Shown: positions 30,363 through 37,097 of the stretch, in pieces
Numbering within the stretch: position 1 is the stretch's first letter
Layout: every line of letters begins with the position of its first letter
Assembly (NCBI GenBank): GCA_003158295.1
Contig: PMIP01000035.1
Coordinates: forward strand, 147 to 37,243
DNA length: 37,097 nucleotides
Direction: 5' to 3'
Source: Chloroflexota bacterium
GTDB taxonomy: Bacteria; Chloroflexota; Limnocylindria; Limnocylindrales; CSP1-4
Made by a program: the position numbers and the translations under genes
Notes under the pieces: model-generated
What the model was told of the DNA's origin: nothing
Database searches by the model: none
The model's input: the letters and a program-made list of their open reading frames with translations, nothing else

Positions 30363-33083
30363 ATGGCCGTCAGCGTCGTTGGCGTCACTTTCGAGCATCA
30401 CCGCGAGCCGTTCGGGATCGGCGAGGCCAGTCCGCGGATCTCCTGGCGTCTCGCGGCGAATGGCGCCGCCGGGGGCGGTGGGGCCGCCGACGCGGCCGGA
30501 TGGCAGCAAGCGGCCTACGAGATCGAAGTCTCGGCAGGGGACGGCGACCGGCCCTGGTCGAGCGGGCGGGTCGGGTCGGCCGAATCCGTCCTGGTGCCAT
30601 GGGAAGCGCCGGCTATGCTCTCCCGAGATCGCCGAAACGTGCGCGTTCGTGTCTGGGGCGCCGGCGACGAGACGCCTTTGCCGTGGAGCGACCGAACCGC
30701 CGTCGAGGCAGGCCTGCTGTCGCGGTCCGACTGGTCGGCCGAGTTGATCGGGCCGGACCGTGACCTGGGCGACCGGCCGGATCGCCCGCCGGTCCTCTTC
30801 CGAGGGGCGTTCGAGGTTCGTGGAGAGATCGATCGGGCGCGCCTGTACGTCACGGCTCATGGCGTCTACACGGCCGAGATCAACGGCCGGCGGATCGGCG
30901 ACCACGTTCTGGCGCCCGGCTGGACGAGCTACCGGCACCGCCTGCGGTATCAGACCTTCGACGTCACCTCGCTGTTGCTGGCGGGCACCAACGTCCTGGG
31001 CGCGACCGTTGCCGAAGGCTGGTACGCCGGCCATCTGGGGTTCCACGGCGGGCGGCGGCGAATCTGGGGCGACGACGTTGCGCTGCTCGCCCAGCTCGAG
31101 GTCCGGTACGCTGACGGGCACGTGAAGACGATCGTCACGAATGGCGAATGGCGCTGGGCGAATGGGCCGACGACCTCGGCAGGCATCTATGCCGGCGAAA
31201 CGTATGACGCCAGGCTGGAGCGGCCCGGCTGGTCCGCGTCCGGGTTCGAGCAGGCGGGCGACGGCAGCGACTGGGCGCCCGTTCGAACGCTCGGCCGGGA
31301 GCGGGCGGATCTGCTCGCGCCCGCAGGCCCGCCGATCCGCCGCACGGAGGAGCTGGCCCCCGTGGCGATCTCCAGGTCTCCTGCGGGCCGGACGATCGTC
31401 GATTTCGGCCAGAACCTCGTCGGCCGCGTCCGGCTCAGAGTGAGTGGTGAAGCGGGCACGACCATCACGCTGCGCCACGCCGAGGTGCTCGAAGACGGGG
31501 AGCTGGCCACGCGGCCGCTTCGGGGCGCCGCGGCCGTGGACCGCTACACCTTACGTGGCGGCGGTACCGAGGAGTGGGAGCCGAGCTTCACATACCACGG
31601 TTTCCGCTACGTCGAGGTGGACGGCTGGCCCGGGTCGCCGTCGGAGTTGTCGGCCGCCGAGATCCGGGCCGTGGTGATCCATACCGACATGGCCCGTACC
31701 GGCTGGTTCGACTGCTCGGAGCCGCTGCTCAACAGGCTGCACGAGAACATCGTCTGGACGATGCGCGGCAATTACATGGACGTTCCCACCGATTGCCCGC
31801 AGCGCGACGAGCGGCTCGGCTGGACCGGCGACGCCGGGGTCTTCGCGCCGAGCGCCACGTTCCTGTACGACTGCTCGGGCATGCTGGCGAGCTGGCTGGC
31901 CGACGTCGCCATCGAGCAGCAGGCGTACGGCACCGTTCCCTTCTATGTCCCGTGGTTCCAGCTGACCTTCCCGCTCGCGCCCTCGTCGGTCTGGGGTGAC
32001 GCGGCCGTACTGGTGCCGTGGCTCATATACCAGCGGTTCGGGGACGTGGGCTTGCTGCGCCGCCAGTACGCCAGCATGAAGGCCTGGGTTGATCAGGTGG
32101 CGGAGATCGCCCGGCCGAGCCATCTCTGGCAGAGCGGGCTGCACCTGGGCGACTGGCTGGACCCGTCCGCTCCCGCGGACGCCCCGGAGGCGGCCCGAAC
32201 GGACCGCTTCTTCGTAGCCACGGCCTACCATGCGCTGACGGCCCGCGTCCTGGCGCAAGCAGCGGCGGTGCTCGGGGAGACCGCGGACGCAAGCCGGTAC
32301 GGCCGGCTGGCTTCGGCGATTCGCGAGGCGTTCGAAGGCGAATATGTGTCGCCGAACGGGCTCGTCGTCTCCGACGCGCAGACGGCCTATTCAATGGCCC
32401 TGGAATTCGACCTCCTGTCCGGGGAGGCGCAACGCGGGCGCGCCGGCCGCAGGCTCGTGGATCTGGTACGGGCGAACGGCCACCGGATCGGGACCGGATT
32501 CGTGGGCGCCCGGCTGATCTGCGACGCGCTCACAAACGCGGGGGCCATCGACACCGCCTACCACCTGCTGCTCCAACGCGAATGCCCATCGTGGCTCTAC
32601 CCGGTCACGATGGGAGCGACCACCGTATGGGAACGCTGGGACAGCATGCTGCCCGACGGCCGGCTGAACCCGGGCGACATGCTCTCCTTCAACCACGGCG
32701 ACCTGGGAGCGGTCGCGGACTGGCTGCACCGAACCGTCGCCGGCCTGGCTCCGGCCGAGCCCGGGTACCGCCGTATCCTGGTCGTGCCACGGCCCGGCGG
32801 CGGGTTGACCCACGCCTCCGCCGCGCACGAAACCCCGTACGGTAGGGCCGAAGTGTCGTGGGTTCGGATAGACGGCCGGCTGGAGGTGGAGGTGGTCGTT
32901 CCGGTCGGAGCTGGGGCAATCGTGCGCCTGCCCGATCCGGCCTGGACGGAGGCCGAGGTGGGGCCGGGCCGGCATCGCTTCGCTTGTCCGTATCGTCGCG
33001 TGGAGGAAGACCCGGCGCGCCCGCCAGCCCCACAGCTCCTGGGTCTTCAACCCGCGGGAGAATCGGGGCTCTTCGAGGCGTAG
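30363..33083 (+). CDS. GH78 alpha-L-rhamnosidase
   Basis: 906 residues. It releases terminal alpha-L-rhamnose by an inverting mechanism. Order: N-terminal Ig-like domain (about 1-120, PRISWRL), beta-sandwich carbohydrate-binding domain (about 125-330, LYVTAHGVYTAEINGRRIGD, GWYAGHLGF), linker sheet (FGQNLVGRVRLRVSG), (alpha/alpha)6 barrel (about 450-800) and C-terminal sheet. The catalytic region VPTDCPQRDERLGWTGDA holds the family's conserved Asp/Glu/Asp positions, and MGATTVWERWDSM holds the second conserved Glu. No signal peptide, so it acts on imported rhamnosides. No transporter or rhamnose pathway gene adjoins, so it stands alone here. ATG 30363 gives the family N-terminus. Confidence 0.93.
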   Translation: MAVSVVGVTFEHHREPFGIGEASPRISWRLAANGAAGGGGAADAAGWQQAAYEIEVSAGDGDRPWSSGRVGSAESVLVPWEAPAMLSRDRRNVRVRVWGAGDETPLPWSDRTAVEAGLLSRSDWSAELIGPDRDLGDRPDRPPVLFRGAFEVRGEIDRARLYVTAHGVYTAEINGRRIGDHVLAPGWTSYRHRLRYQTFDVTSLLLAGTNVLGATVAEGWYAGHLGFHGGRRRIWGDDVALLAQLEVRYADGHVKTIVTNGEWRWANGPTTSAGIYAGETYDARLERPGWSASGFEQAGDGSDWAPVRTLGRERADLLAPAGPPIRRTEELAPVAISRSPAGRTIVDFGQNLVGRVRLRVSGEAGTTITLRHAEVLEDGELATRPLRGAAAVDRYTLRGGGTEEWEPSFTYHGFRYVEVDGWPGSPSELSAAEIRAVVIHTDMARTGWFDCSEPLLNRLHENIVWTMRGNYMDVPTDCPQRDERLGWTGDAGVFAPSATFLYDCSGMLASWLADVAIEQQAYGTVPFYVPWFQLTFPLAPSSVWGDAAVLVPWLIYQRFGDVGLLRRQYASMKAWVDQVAEIARPSHLWQSGLHLGDWLDPSAPADAPEAARTDRFFVATAYHALTARVLAQAAAVLGETADASRYGRLASAIREAFEGEYVSPNGLVVSDAQTAYSMALEFDLLSGEAQRGRAGRRLVDLVRANGHRIGTGFVGARLICDALTNAGAIDTAYHLLLQRECPSWLYPVTMGATTVWERWDSMLPDGRLNPGDMLSFNHGDLGAVADWLHRTVAGLAPAEPGYRRILVVPRPGGGLTHASAAHETPYGRAEVSWVRIDGRLEVEVVVPVGAGAIVRLPDPAWTEAEVGPGRHRFACPYRRVEEDPARPPAPQLLGLQPAGESGLFEA

Positions 33084-33150
33084 CGCCGCGGTCGTGCGCG
33101 CCGCGCCCACGGGTACCTGCGTCCGTCCCTGCCGGCCGCCTGGGTTGGTG

Positions 33151-35751
33151 CTACCGAACGACCACGTTGACCAGCCTGCCGCCGGCGTGGATCACCTTGA
33201 GCGGTTTGCGGCCCTCCAGGGCGGCCACGATCTTGGGCCGGGCCAGGACGATCGCCTCCAGCTCCGCCTCGGCGATCCCGACCGGAACCATGACCTTGTC
33301 GCGGAGCTTGCCGTTGACCTGGATCGGGACCTCGCGCTCGCTCTCGGCGGCAGCGGCCTCGTCCACAGCCGGCCAGGGCTGGAGGTGGATGGATGACGCG
33401 GCCCCGTCGCCGGACTCCTCTCCGCGCGCCGCGGCCAGTCTGGCCCATAGCTCCTCGGTGATGTGCGGCGCCGCCGGCGCCAGCATCAGCAGCAGCAACA
33501 ACACGGCCTCGTTCCACGCCGCGCTGCCGGCCGCTTCGGTGCCGCGGTACCGCATCAGCAGGTTGGACAGCTCCATCAGGTGCGCGACCATCGTGTTGAA
33601 GCGCAGCTCCGCGTACTCGTCGGTGACCACGCGCAGCGTTCGATGGGCGGCCGCGCGCAGGGCCTTCTCCGCTGTCGCGCTGTCCTGGCCTGCCGGCAGG
33701 ACGCCCGACTCCGGATCGCCCGCTTCGCCGCCGTGCGGATCGAGCGCCGCCGTCCAGACGCGGTGGAGGAACCGGCTGATCCCACCGATACCGGTGGGGC
33801 TCCACGGTCCGCCCTGATCCCACGGCCCCATGAACATGAGGAAGAGCCGGACCGTGTCCGCGCCGTATTGCGAGACCAGCTTGTCGGGATCCTCGACGTT
33901 GCCGCGCGACTTGCTCATCCGCTCGCCGTCGGCGCCCAGGATCTGGCCCTGGTTGAAGAGCCGCTTGAACGGCTCGCGTTCGTGGACCAGGCCCAGGTCC
34001 GCCATCGCCTTGGTGAAGAAGCGGGCGTAGAGCAGGTGCATCACGGCGTGTTCGGAGCCGCCGGTGTACTGGTCGACCGGGCACCAGCGGGCCTCGATCC
34101 GGCGGTCCACTGGGGCGTCCACGTTGGCGGGCGAGAGGTAGCGGAACCAGTACCAGCTCGAATCGATGAAGGTGTCCAGCGTGTCGGTCTCGCGCTGCGC
34201 CGGCCCGCCGCACTTTGGGCAGGTGGTGTTCATGAAGGCCGCGTCCGACTTGAGCGGGCTGTTGCCGCTGCCGCCGTAGTCGACCGTGTCGGGCAGGCGC
34301 ACGGGCAGCTGGTCGAGCGGGACCGGGACGATGCCGTCGGTGTCGCAATAGACCATCGGGATCGGCGTGCCCCAGTAGCGCTGACGGCTGATCAGCCAGT
34401 CGCGCAGCCGGTAGTTGACCGCGGCCTTGCCGCGGCTCTGGTTCTCCAGCATAGCCACGATGGATGTGAAGCCTTCGCGTGCGGGCAGCCCCGAATGAGG
34501 CCCGGAATTCACCAGCCGGTCCTTGGTGTCGTGCGAGACGTAGGCTGCCTCCACCGGCTTGGCCACGTCCTTGTACGAGACCTCCGGGCCGGCGATGACG
34601 CGCCTGATCGGGAGGCCGAACTTCCGGGCGAATGCGAAGTCGCGCTCGTCGTGGGCGGGGACGGCCATGATGGCGCCGGTGCCGTAGCCGGCCAGAACGT
34701 AGTCGGCGATCCAGATCGGTATGCGCTCGTCATTGACGGGGTTGACCGCGTACGAGCCGGTGAAGACGCCGGTCTTCTCGCGGTCGGTCGACATCCGCTC
34801 GATCTCGGTTTCGCGGCCGGCCGCCTCGATGTAGGCCGCGACCTCGGCTGCTTGCTCCGGGTGCGTCAGCTTGGAGACGAGCGCATGTTCGGGCGACATG
34901 ACCATGAAGGTGGCGCCGTAGAGCGTGTCGGGCCGGGTCGTGAAGACGCGCAGCTCGTCGCCGCCGGGCTGGTGTGCGTCCCGCGCTGTCGTGAAAACTA
35001 CTTCGGCGCCTTCGGACCGGCCGATCCAGTTCGTCTGCATGAGCCGGATCGGTTCCGGCCATTCGATGCCCGAAAAGTCGAGCAGCTCGTCGGCGTACTT
35101 GGTGATGCGTAGATACCACTGGTCGAGCTGGCGCTTCTGGACTCGGGCGCCGCACCGCCAGCAGTGGCGATCCGTGCCCTCGACCTGCTCGCGCGCCAGC
35201 GTCCCGTCGTTGGGGCACCAGTCTACGGGGGAGCTGGCGCGATAGGCCAGGCCCGCTTCCAGGAACTTCAGGAACAGCCACTGGTTCCAGCGGTAGTACT
35301 CGGGTTCGCAGGTGACGACTTCGGCGTTCCAGTCGAACAAGGCGCCCATCGACCGGAGCTGCCCGCGCATCTTGTCGATGTTCTTGAGGGTCCATTCGCG
35401 GGGGTCGACGTTGTTCTTGATCGCGGCATTTTCGGCCGGCAGCCCGAACGCGTCGAAGCCGATCGGCATGAAGACGTTTTCCCCGCGCATGCGATGGAAA
35501 CGTCCCAGAGCGTCCGTTGGGGTCTTGACGTACCAGTGCCCGATGTGGAGGTTGCCCGACGGGTAGTCGTACATCGTCAGGAGGTAGTACTTGGGCCTGG
35601 TGGTGTCGCCCAGATCCGTGTCGGCCAGGCGCAGCTCCGCCCAGCGCCGCTGCCAGCGCGGCTCGATGGCCGTGGGCTCATAGCGATCGATGCGGATCCG
35701 TTCTTCTGCCGACACGTGCAACCTCATGGCCAGGGTTCGGGCGTACGCCAC
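33151..35751 (-). CDS. leuS: Leucyl-tRNA synthetase
   Basis: 866 residues from GTG 35751, close to the usual bacterial length. The class I motifs are HIGH (69-72) and RMSKS (611-615, a KMSKS variant with Arg first). The editing (CP1) domain has [16 protein letters not shown] and AVPAHDERD; zinc-ribbon segments are WCPNDGT, HCWRCG and CPKCGG. The C-terminal anticodon-binding domain and the tail [12 protein letters not shown] are present, so the gene is complete. AAGG lies 6 nt before the GTG; ATG 35727 is an alternative start. TAAACT (35790-35785) is a plausible -10. I found no T-box antiterminator upstream. It is convergent with the rhamnosidase gene. Confidence 0.96.
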   Translation of the reverse strand: MAYARTLAMRLHVSAEERIRIDRYEPTAIEPRWQRRWAELRLADTDLGDTTRPKYYLLTMYDYPSGNLHIGHWYVKTPTDALGRFHRMRGENVFMPIGFDAFGLPAENAAIKNNVDPREWTLKNIDKMRGQLRSMGALFDWNAEVVTCEPEYYRWNQWLFLKFLEAGLAYRASSPVDWCPNDGTLAREQVEGTDRHCWRCGARVQKRQLDQWYLRITKYADELLDFSGIEWPEPIRLMQTNWIGRSEGAEVVFTTARDAHQPGGDELRVFTTRPDTLYGATFMVMSPEHALVSKLTHPEQAAEVAAYIEAAGRETEIERMSTDREKTGVFTGSYAVNPVNDERIPIWIADYVLAGYGTGAIMAVPAHDERDFAFARKFGLPIRRVIAGPEVSYKDVAKPVEAAYVSHDTKDRLVNSGPHSGLPAREGFTSIVAMLENQSRGKAAVNYRLRDWLISRQRYWGTPIPMVYCDTDGIVPVPLDQLPVRLPDTVDYGGSGNSPLKSDAAFMNTTCPKCGGPAQRETDTLDTFIDSSWYWFRYLSPANVDAPVDRRIEARWCPVDQYTGGSEHAVMHLLYARFFTKAMADLGLVHEREPFKRLFNQGQILGADGERMSKSRGNVEDPDKLVSQYGADTVRLFLMFMGPWDQGGPWSPTGIGGISRFLHRVWTAALDPHGGEAGDPESGVLPAGQDSATAEKALRAAAHRTLRVVTDEYAELRFNTMVAHLMELSNLLMRYRGTEAAGSAAWNEAVLLLLLMLAPAAPHITEELWARLAAARGEESGDGAASSIHLQPWPAVDEAAAAESEREVPIQVNGKLRDKVMVPVGIAEAELEAIVLARPKIVAALEGRKPLKVIHAGGRLVNVVVR

Positions 35752-35891
35752 GGGCTACCTTGCCCGCATACGCTCGAGCCCCAAGTTTAGCGGAGCGGCG
35801 GCCCGCGTCGGCCCCGCGTCGCCCCTACCGTGCTCGCGCCGGCCGGGGCCACCCAGTGCTCGTGCCGGACGTGCCGGGATTCTGGTCATCT

Positions 35892-35957
35892 GCTAACCCG
35901 GGTAGCGCTATCCGTGTCGGGCTGCTCGGATCCTGCCGTTCGCTAACCCGGGTAGCG
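35892..35957. repeat. Twin near-palindromes upstream of leuS
   Basis: GCTAACCCGGGTAGCG occurs at 35892-35907 and again, identical, at 35942-35957, exactly 50 bp apart. Each copy is a near-perfect dyad (GCTA-CCCGGG-TAGC with one mismatch). On the minus strand each is followed by a related CAGgATCC-type segment, so the repeat is longer than its core. It lies between leuS (start 35751) and the broken regulator gene (end 36021). Confidence 0.8.
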
Positions 35958-36020
35958 TTGGGCTGCATCGCGTTGATCATTACTATCCGGTCAGCGTACC
36001 GCGGGGCCCGTCCAGCGGCA

Positions 36021-36791
36021 CTAGCGACTTGATCTCGCCCCCGCCGAAGGACCCAGCTCGGAATCCGCCGTCTTTCGCGGCCGAATCCGTGTCCTATTCC
36101 GACCGCCATCAGACCCAGTGCCACCCCCGTTTGAATCTGGCCAGAATGATTGGCCCCACACACTCCGTCCCGGTTTCGCCAGGAAGCCGCGGAGCTGGCG
36201 GCCGTCCATCGGGAACCGGCCCCGCAGCAGGGTCGCGTGCTGGCCGAAATGCCGTCGATTCGTTCGCGTGTCCGACACGATCAGCCAGGCGCTGACGTGG
36301 CGTGGTTTTCAGCCTCGGCTTGAAGCTACCGCTCCAGCGAGGCGGACCTTTCGATCAAGAGTCCCGATCAGTTCGTTGACGTCCGCGAACTCCGTCTTGA
36401 GTTCGATCGCCAGCAGCTGACCGGACGCCCCATGCCAGGCAAGCAGGTCGATGACCCCGCGCTCGCCGTAGATCGCGAACGAAACCTCCGGTTCGACGAT
36501 CCATCCCTGGAGCGCCGTCAGGAAAGCAACGACGCTCTCTGCCAGCAACGAATGGCGGCGATTCAGGAGCCGGTCCGCGTCGCCTCCGCGCCACCGGCCC
36601 ATGACGTCGACCCGAATGTCGAGCGCGGCGGCGATGGCGCGCACCGTTGCGAGCGACAGCTTCTGCCAGTGCTCGCGCTCGACCAGCGACACGGTCGAGT
36701 GCGAGACGCCGGCGAGGCGGGCCAGATCTTCCTGCCGCATGCCACGACGGCGCCGCACCGCTCGGATCAGCGCGCCCAATCGGTCTTCCAT
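36021..36791 (-). pseudogene. XRE regulator fused to PD-(D/E)XK-like domain, interrupted by in-frame TGA
   Basis: The intact part (36309-36791, 160 residues) has an XRE helix-turn-helix at about 8-62 (QEDLARLAGVSHSTVSLVER). A nuclease-like core follows, with YGERGVIDLLAW (Asp115) and LLAIELKTEF (Glu130, Lys132), then LDRKVRLA. After ...ASSRG comes TGA (36311-36309). In the same frame the protein then continues KPRHVSAWLIVSDTRTNRR, RFPMDGRQLRGFLAKPG, to a TAG at 36021, 95 more residues. As I recall the family, the conserved sequence at this point is GW.P..V, so the TGA replaces the Trp codon TGG. TGA is a normal stop elsewhere in this window, so this is a nonsense mutation, recent because the downstream frame is intact, or a readthrough case. 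Confidence 0.78.
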
Positions 36792-36994
36792 AGCCAGCAG
36801 TCTGACCAGGGGCTCTTCTCTGCCCCTTATGCACCGACCGACGACTGGGCGTAGCAGCCTCGTCTGCGCCCTCGGGCCGGAAGGTCAAGGCGGCCGAAGA
36901 TCCATCAGGGGCTGGCCCAGCCGGCTGCCTCAACGTCACGCCCGGAACTCGACCGTGCGGGCAGCCGCAAGGGCCGGCGCGTGTCAGGGGGGTT

Positions 36995-37070
36995 TGGTGG
37001 AGCTACAGGGACTCGAACCCTGGCCCTCCTGCATGCCATGCAGGCGCTCTTCCAGCTGAGCTATAGCCCC
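36995..37070 (-). tRNA. tRNA-Ala (anticodon GGC)
   Basis: Acceptor stem GGGGCTA (37070-37064) pairs with TAGCTCC (37005-36999) and includes the G3-U70 wobble that identifies alanine tRNA. The anticodon stem CCTGC/GCAGG encloses loop ATGGCAT with anticodon GGC, and the T-arm CAGGG/CCCTG carries TTCGAGT. Discriminator A, then CCA encoded at 36997-36995. TATCAT (37088-37083) upstream is a likely -10; the -35 would lie beyond the window. Confidence 0.97.
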
Positions 37071-37097
37071 ACGCGACCGCGAATGATACAGCAACGG

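Noticed and set aside
27722-30763. Very long open frame (1013 codons) on the plus strand opposite comEC, comEA and the 445-aa gene
   Set aside because: Arg/Gly-rich translation without domains, antisense to three well-supported genes; typical shadow frame of high-GC DNA. It also runs through the 22-bp repeats.
35752-36020. T-box riboswitch upstream of leuS
   Set aside because: I looked for the conserved antiterminator (GGTGGNACCGCG-like) and specifier hairpin on the minus strand and found neither; the GTACCGCGG at about 35996 is on the plus strand.
36021-36278. Separate small gene downstream of the XRE regulator
   Set aside because: It is in the same frame as the XRE gene, separated only by the TGA, and its sequence is the expected C-terminal part of that protein.
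36309-36311. Genome-wide recoding of TGA as Trp
   Set aside because: Many genes here end in TGA in coupled ATGA or GTGA overlaps (681, 4606, 9035, 15409), so TGA is a working stop codon.

Overview
This is a 37 kb chromosomal stretch of a high-GC bacterium (roughly two thirds G+C), gene-dense, with no insertion sequence, phage gene or CRISPR array that I can see. The gene complement (NatA/NatB-type ABC exporter, FHA protein, proline-rich S41 protease, ECF sigma factor/membrane-partner pairs, ComEA-ComEC-HolA, GH78 rhamnosidase) and the many TAnnnT boxes lying 6-8 nt before a start codon fit a Chloroflexota lineage (Limnocylindria/Ellin6529-like) or a deep Actinomycetota. I cannot decide between them from sequence alone. 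All three tRNA genes encode CCA. TGA is used widely as a stop codon.

Layout. 1-1592 (-): NatA/NatB-like ABC exporter, permease cut by the window edge. 1852-2964 (+): four-TM FHA protein. 3191-5091 (-): ECF sigma factor translationally coupled to a one-TM protein with an extracellular BNR/propeller-like domain. 5215-5289 (-): tRNA-Lys. 5367-7187 (-): S41 protease-like protein lacking the usual catalytic Lys. 7308-8162 (+): alpha/beta hydrolase. 8275-8349 (+): initiator tRNA with promoter and terminator. 8486-10479 (+): second ECF sigma/membrane-partner pair. 10517-11506 (-): leaderless ArsR-DUF2087 regulator with an operator palindrome, and a DksA/TraR-type zinc protein. 11678-12254 (+): YHS mini-protein and 7Fe ferredoxin. 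12355-13275 (+): cobalamin-binding-like protein.

13276-13589 is a 314-bp gene-free region with a candidate small RNA (TTGACA promoter, CU-rich tract with several CCUCC motifs, long hairpin with a C7 loop). It is followed by a probable run proC, PIG-L deacetylase, S9 peptidase, an unknown gene, a thioredoxin-fold protein and proline dehydrogenase (13590-19388). 19487-21098 (-) holds a DinB-like protein and an EamA transporter. 21365-23790 (+) holds a zinc-ribbon protein, two tandem paralogues of an unknown one-TM protein, and a PAS-like mini-protein.

23849-28711 (-) is the competence/replication cluster comEA-comEC-HD-holA. The comEC reading frame runs 179 bp into the HD-domain gene. Upstream of comEA lies a 22-bp tandem repeat (5.5 copies). 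Then come an unrecognised 445-aa protein with a nucleotidyltransferase-like signature (-), a cytosolic GH78 alpha-L-rhamnosidase (+), leucyl-tRNA synthetase (-), a twin near-palindrome element, an XRE-type regulator fused to a PD-(D/E)XK-like domain and interrupted by an in-frame TGA (-), and tRNA-Ala (-).

The points most worth following up are the CU-rich/C7-loop RNA, the nonsense-interrupted XRE-nuclease gene, the 22-bp repeat array before the competence operon, the nucleotidyltransferase-like family, and the recurrent leaderless promoter architecture.
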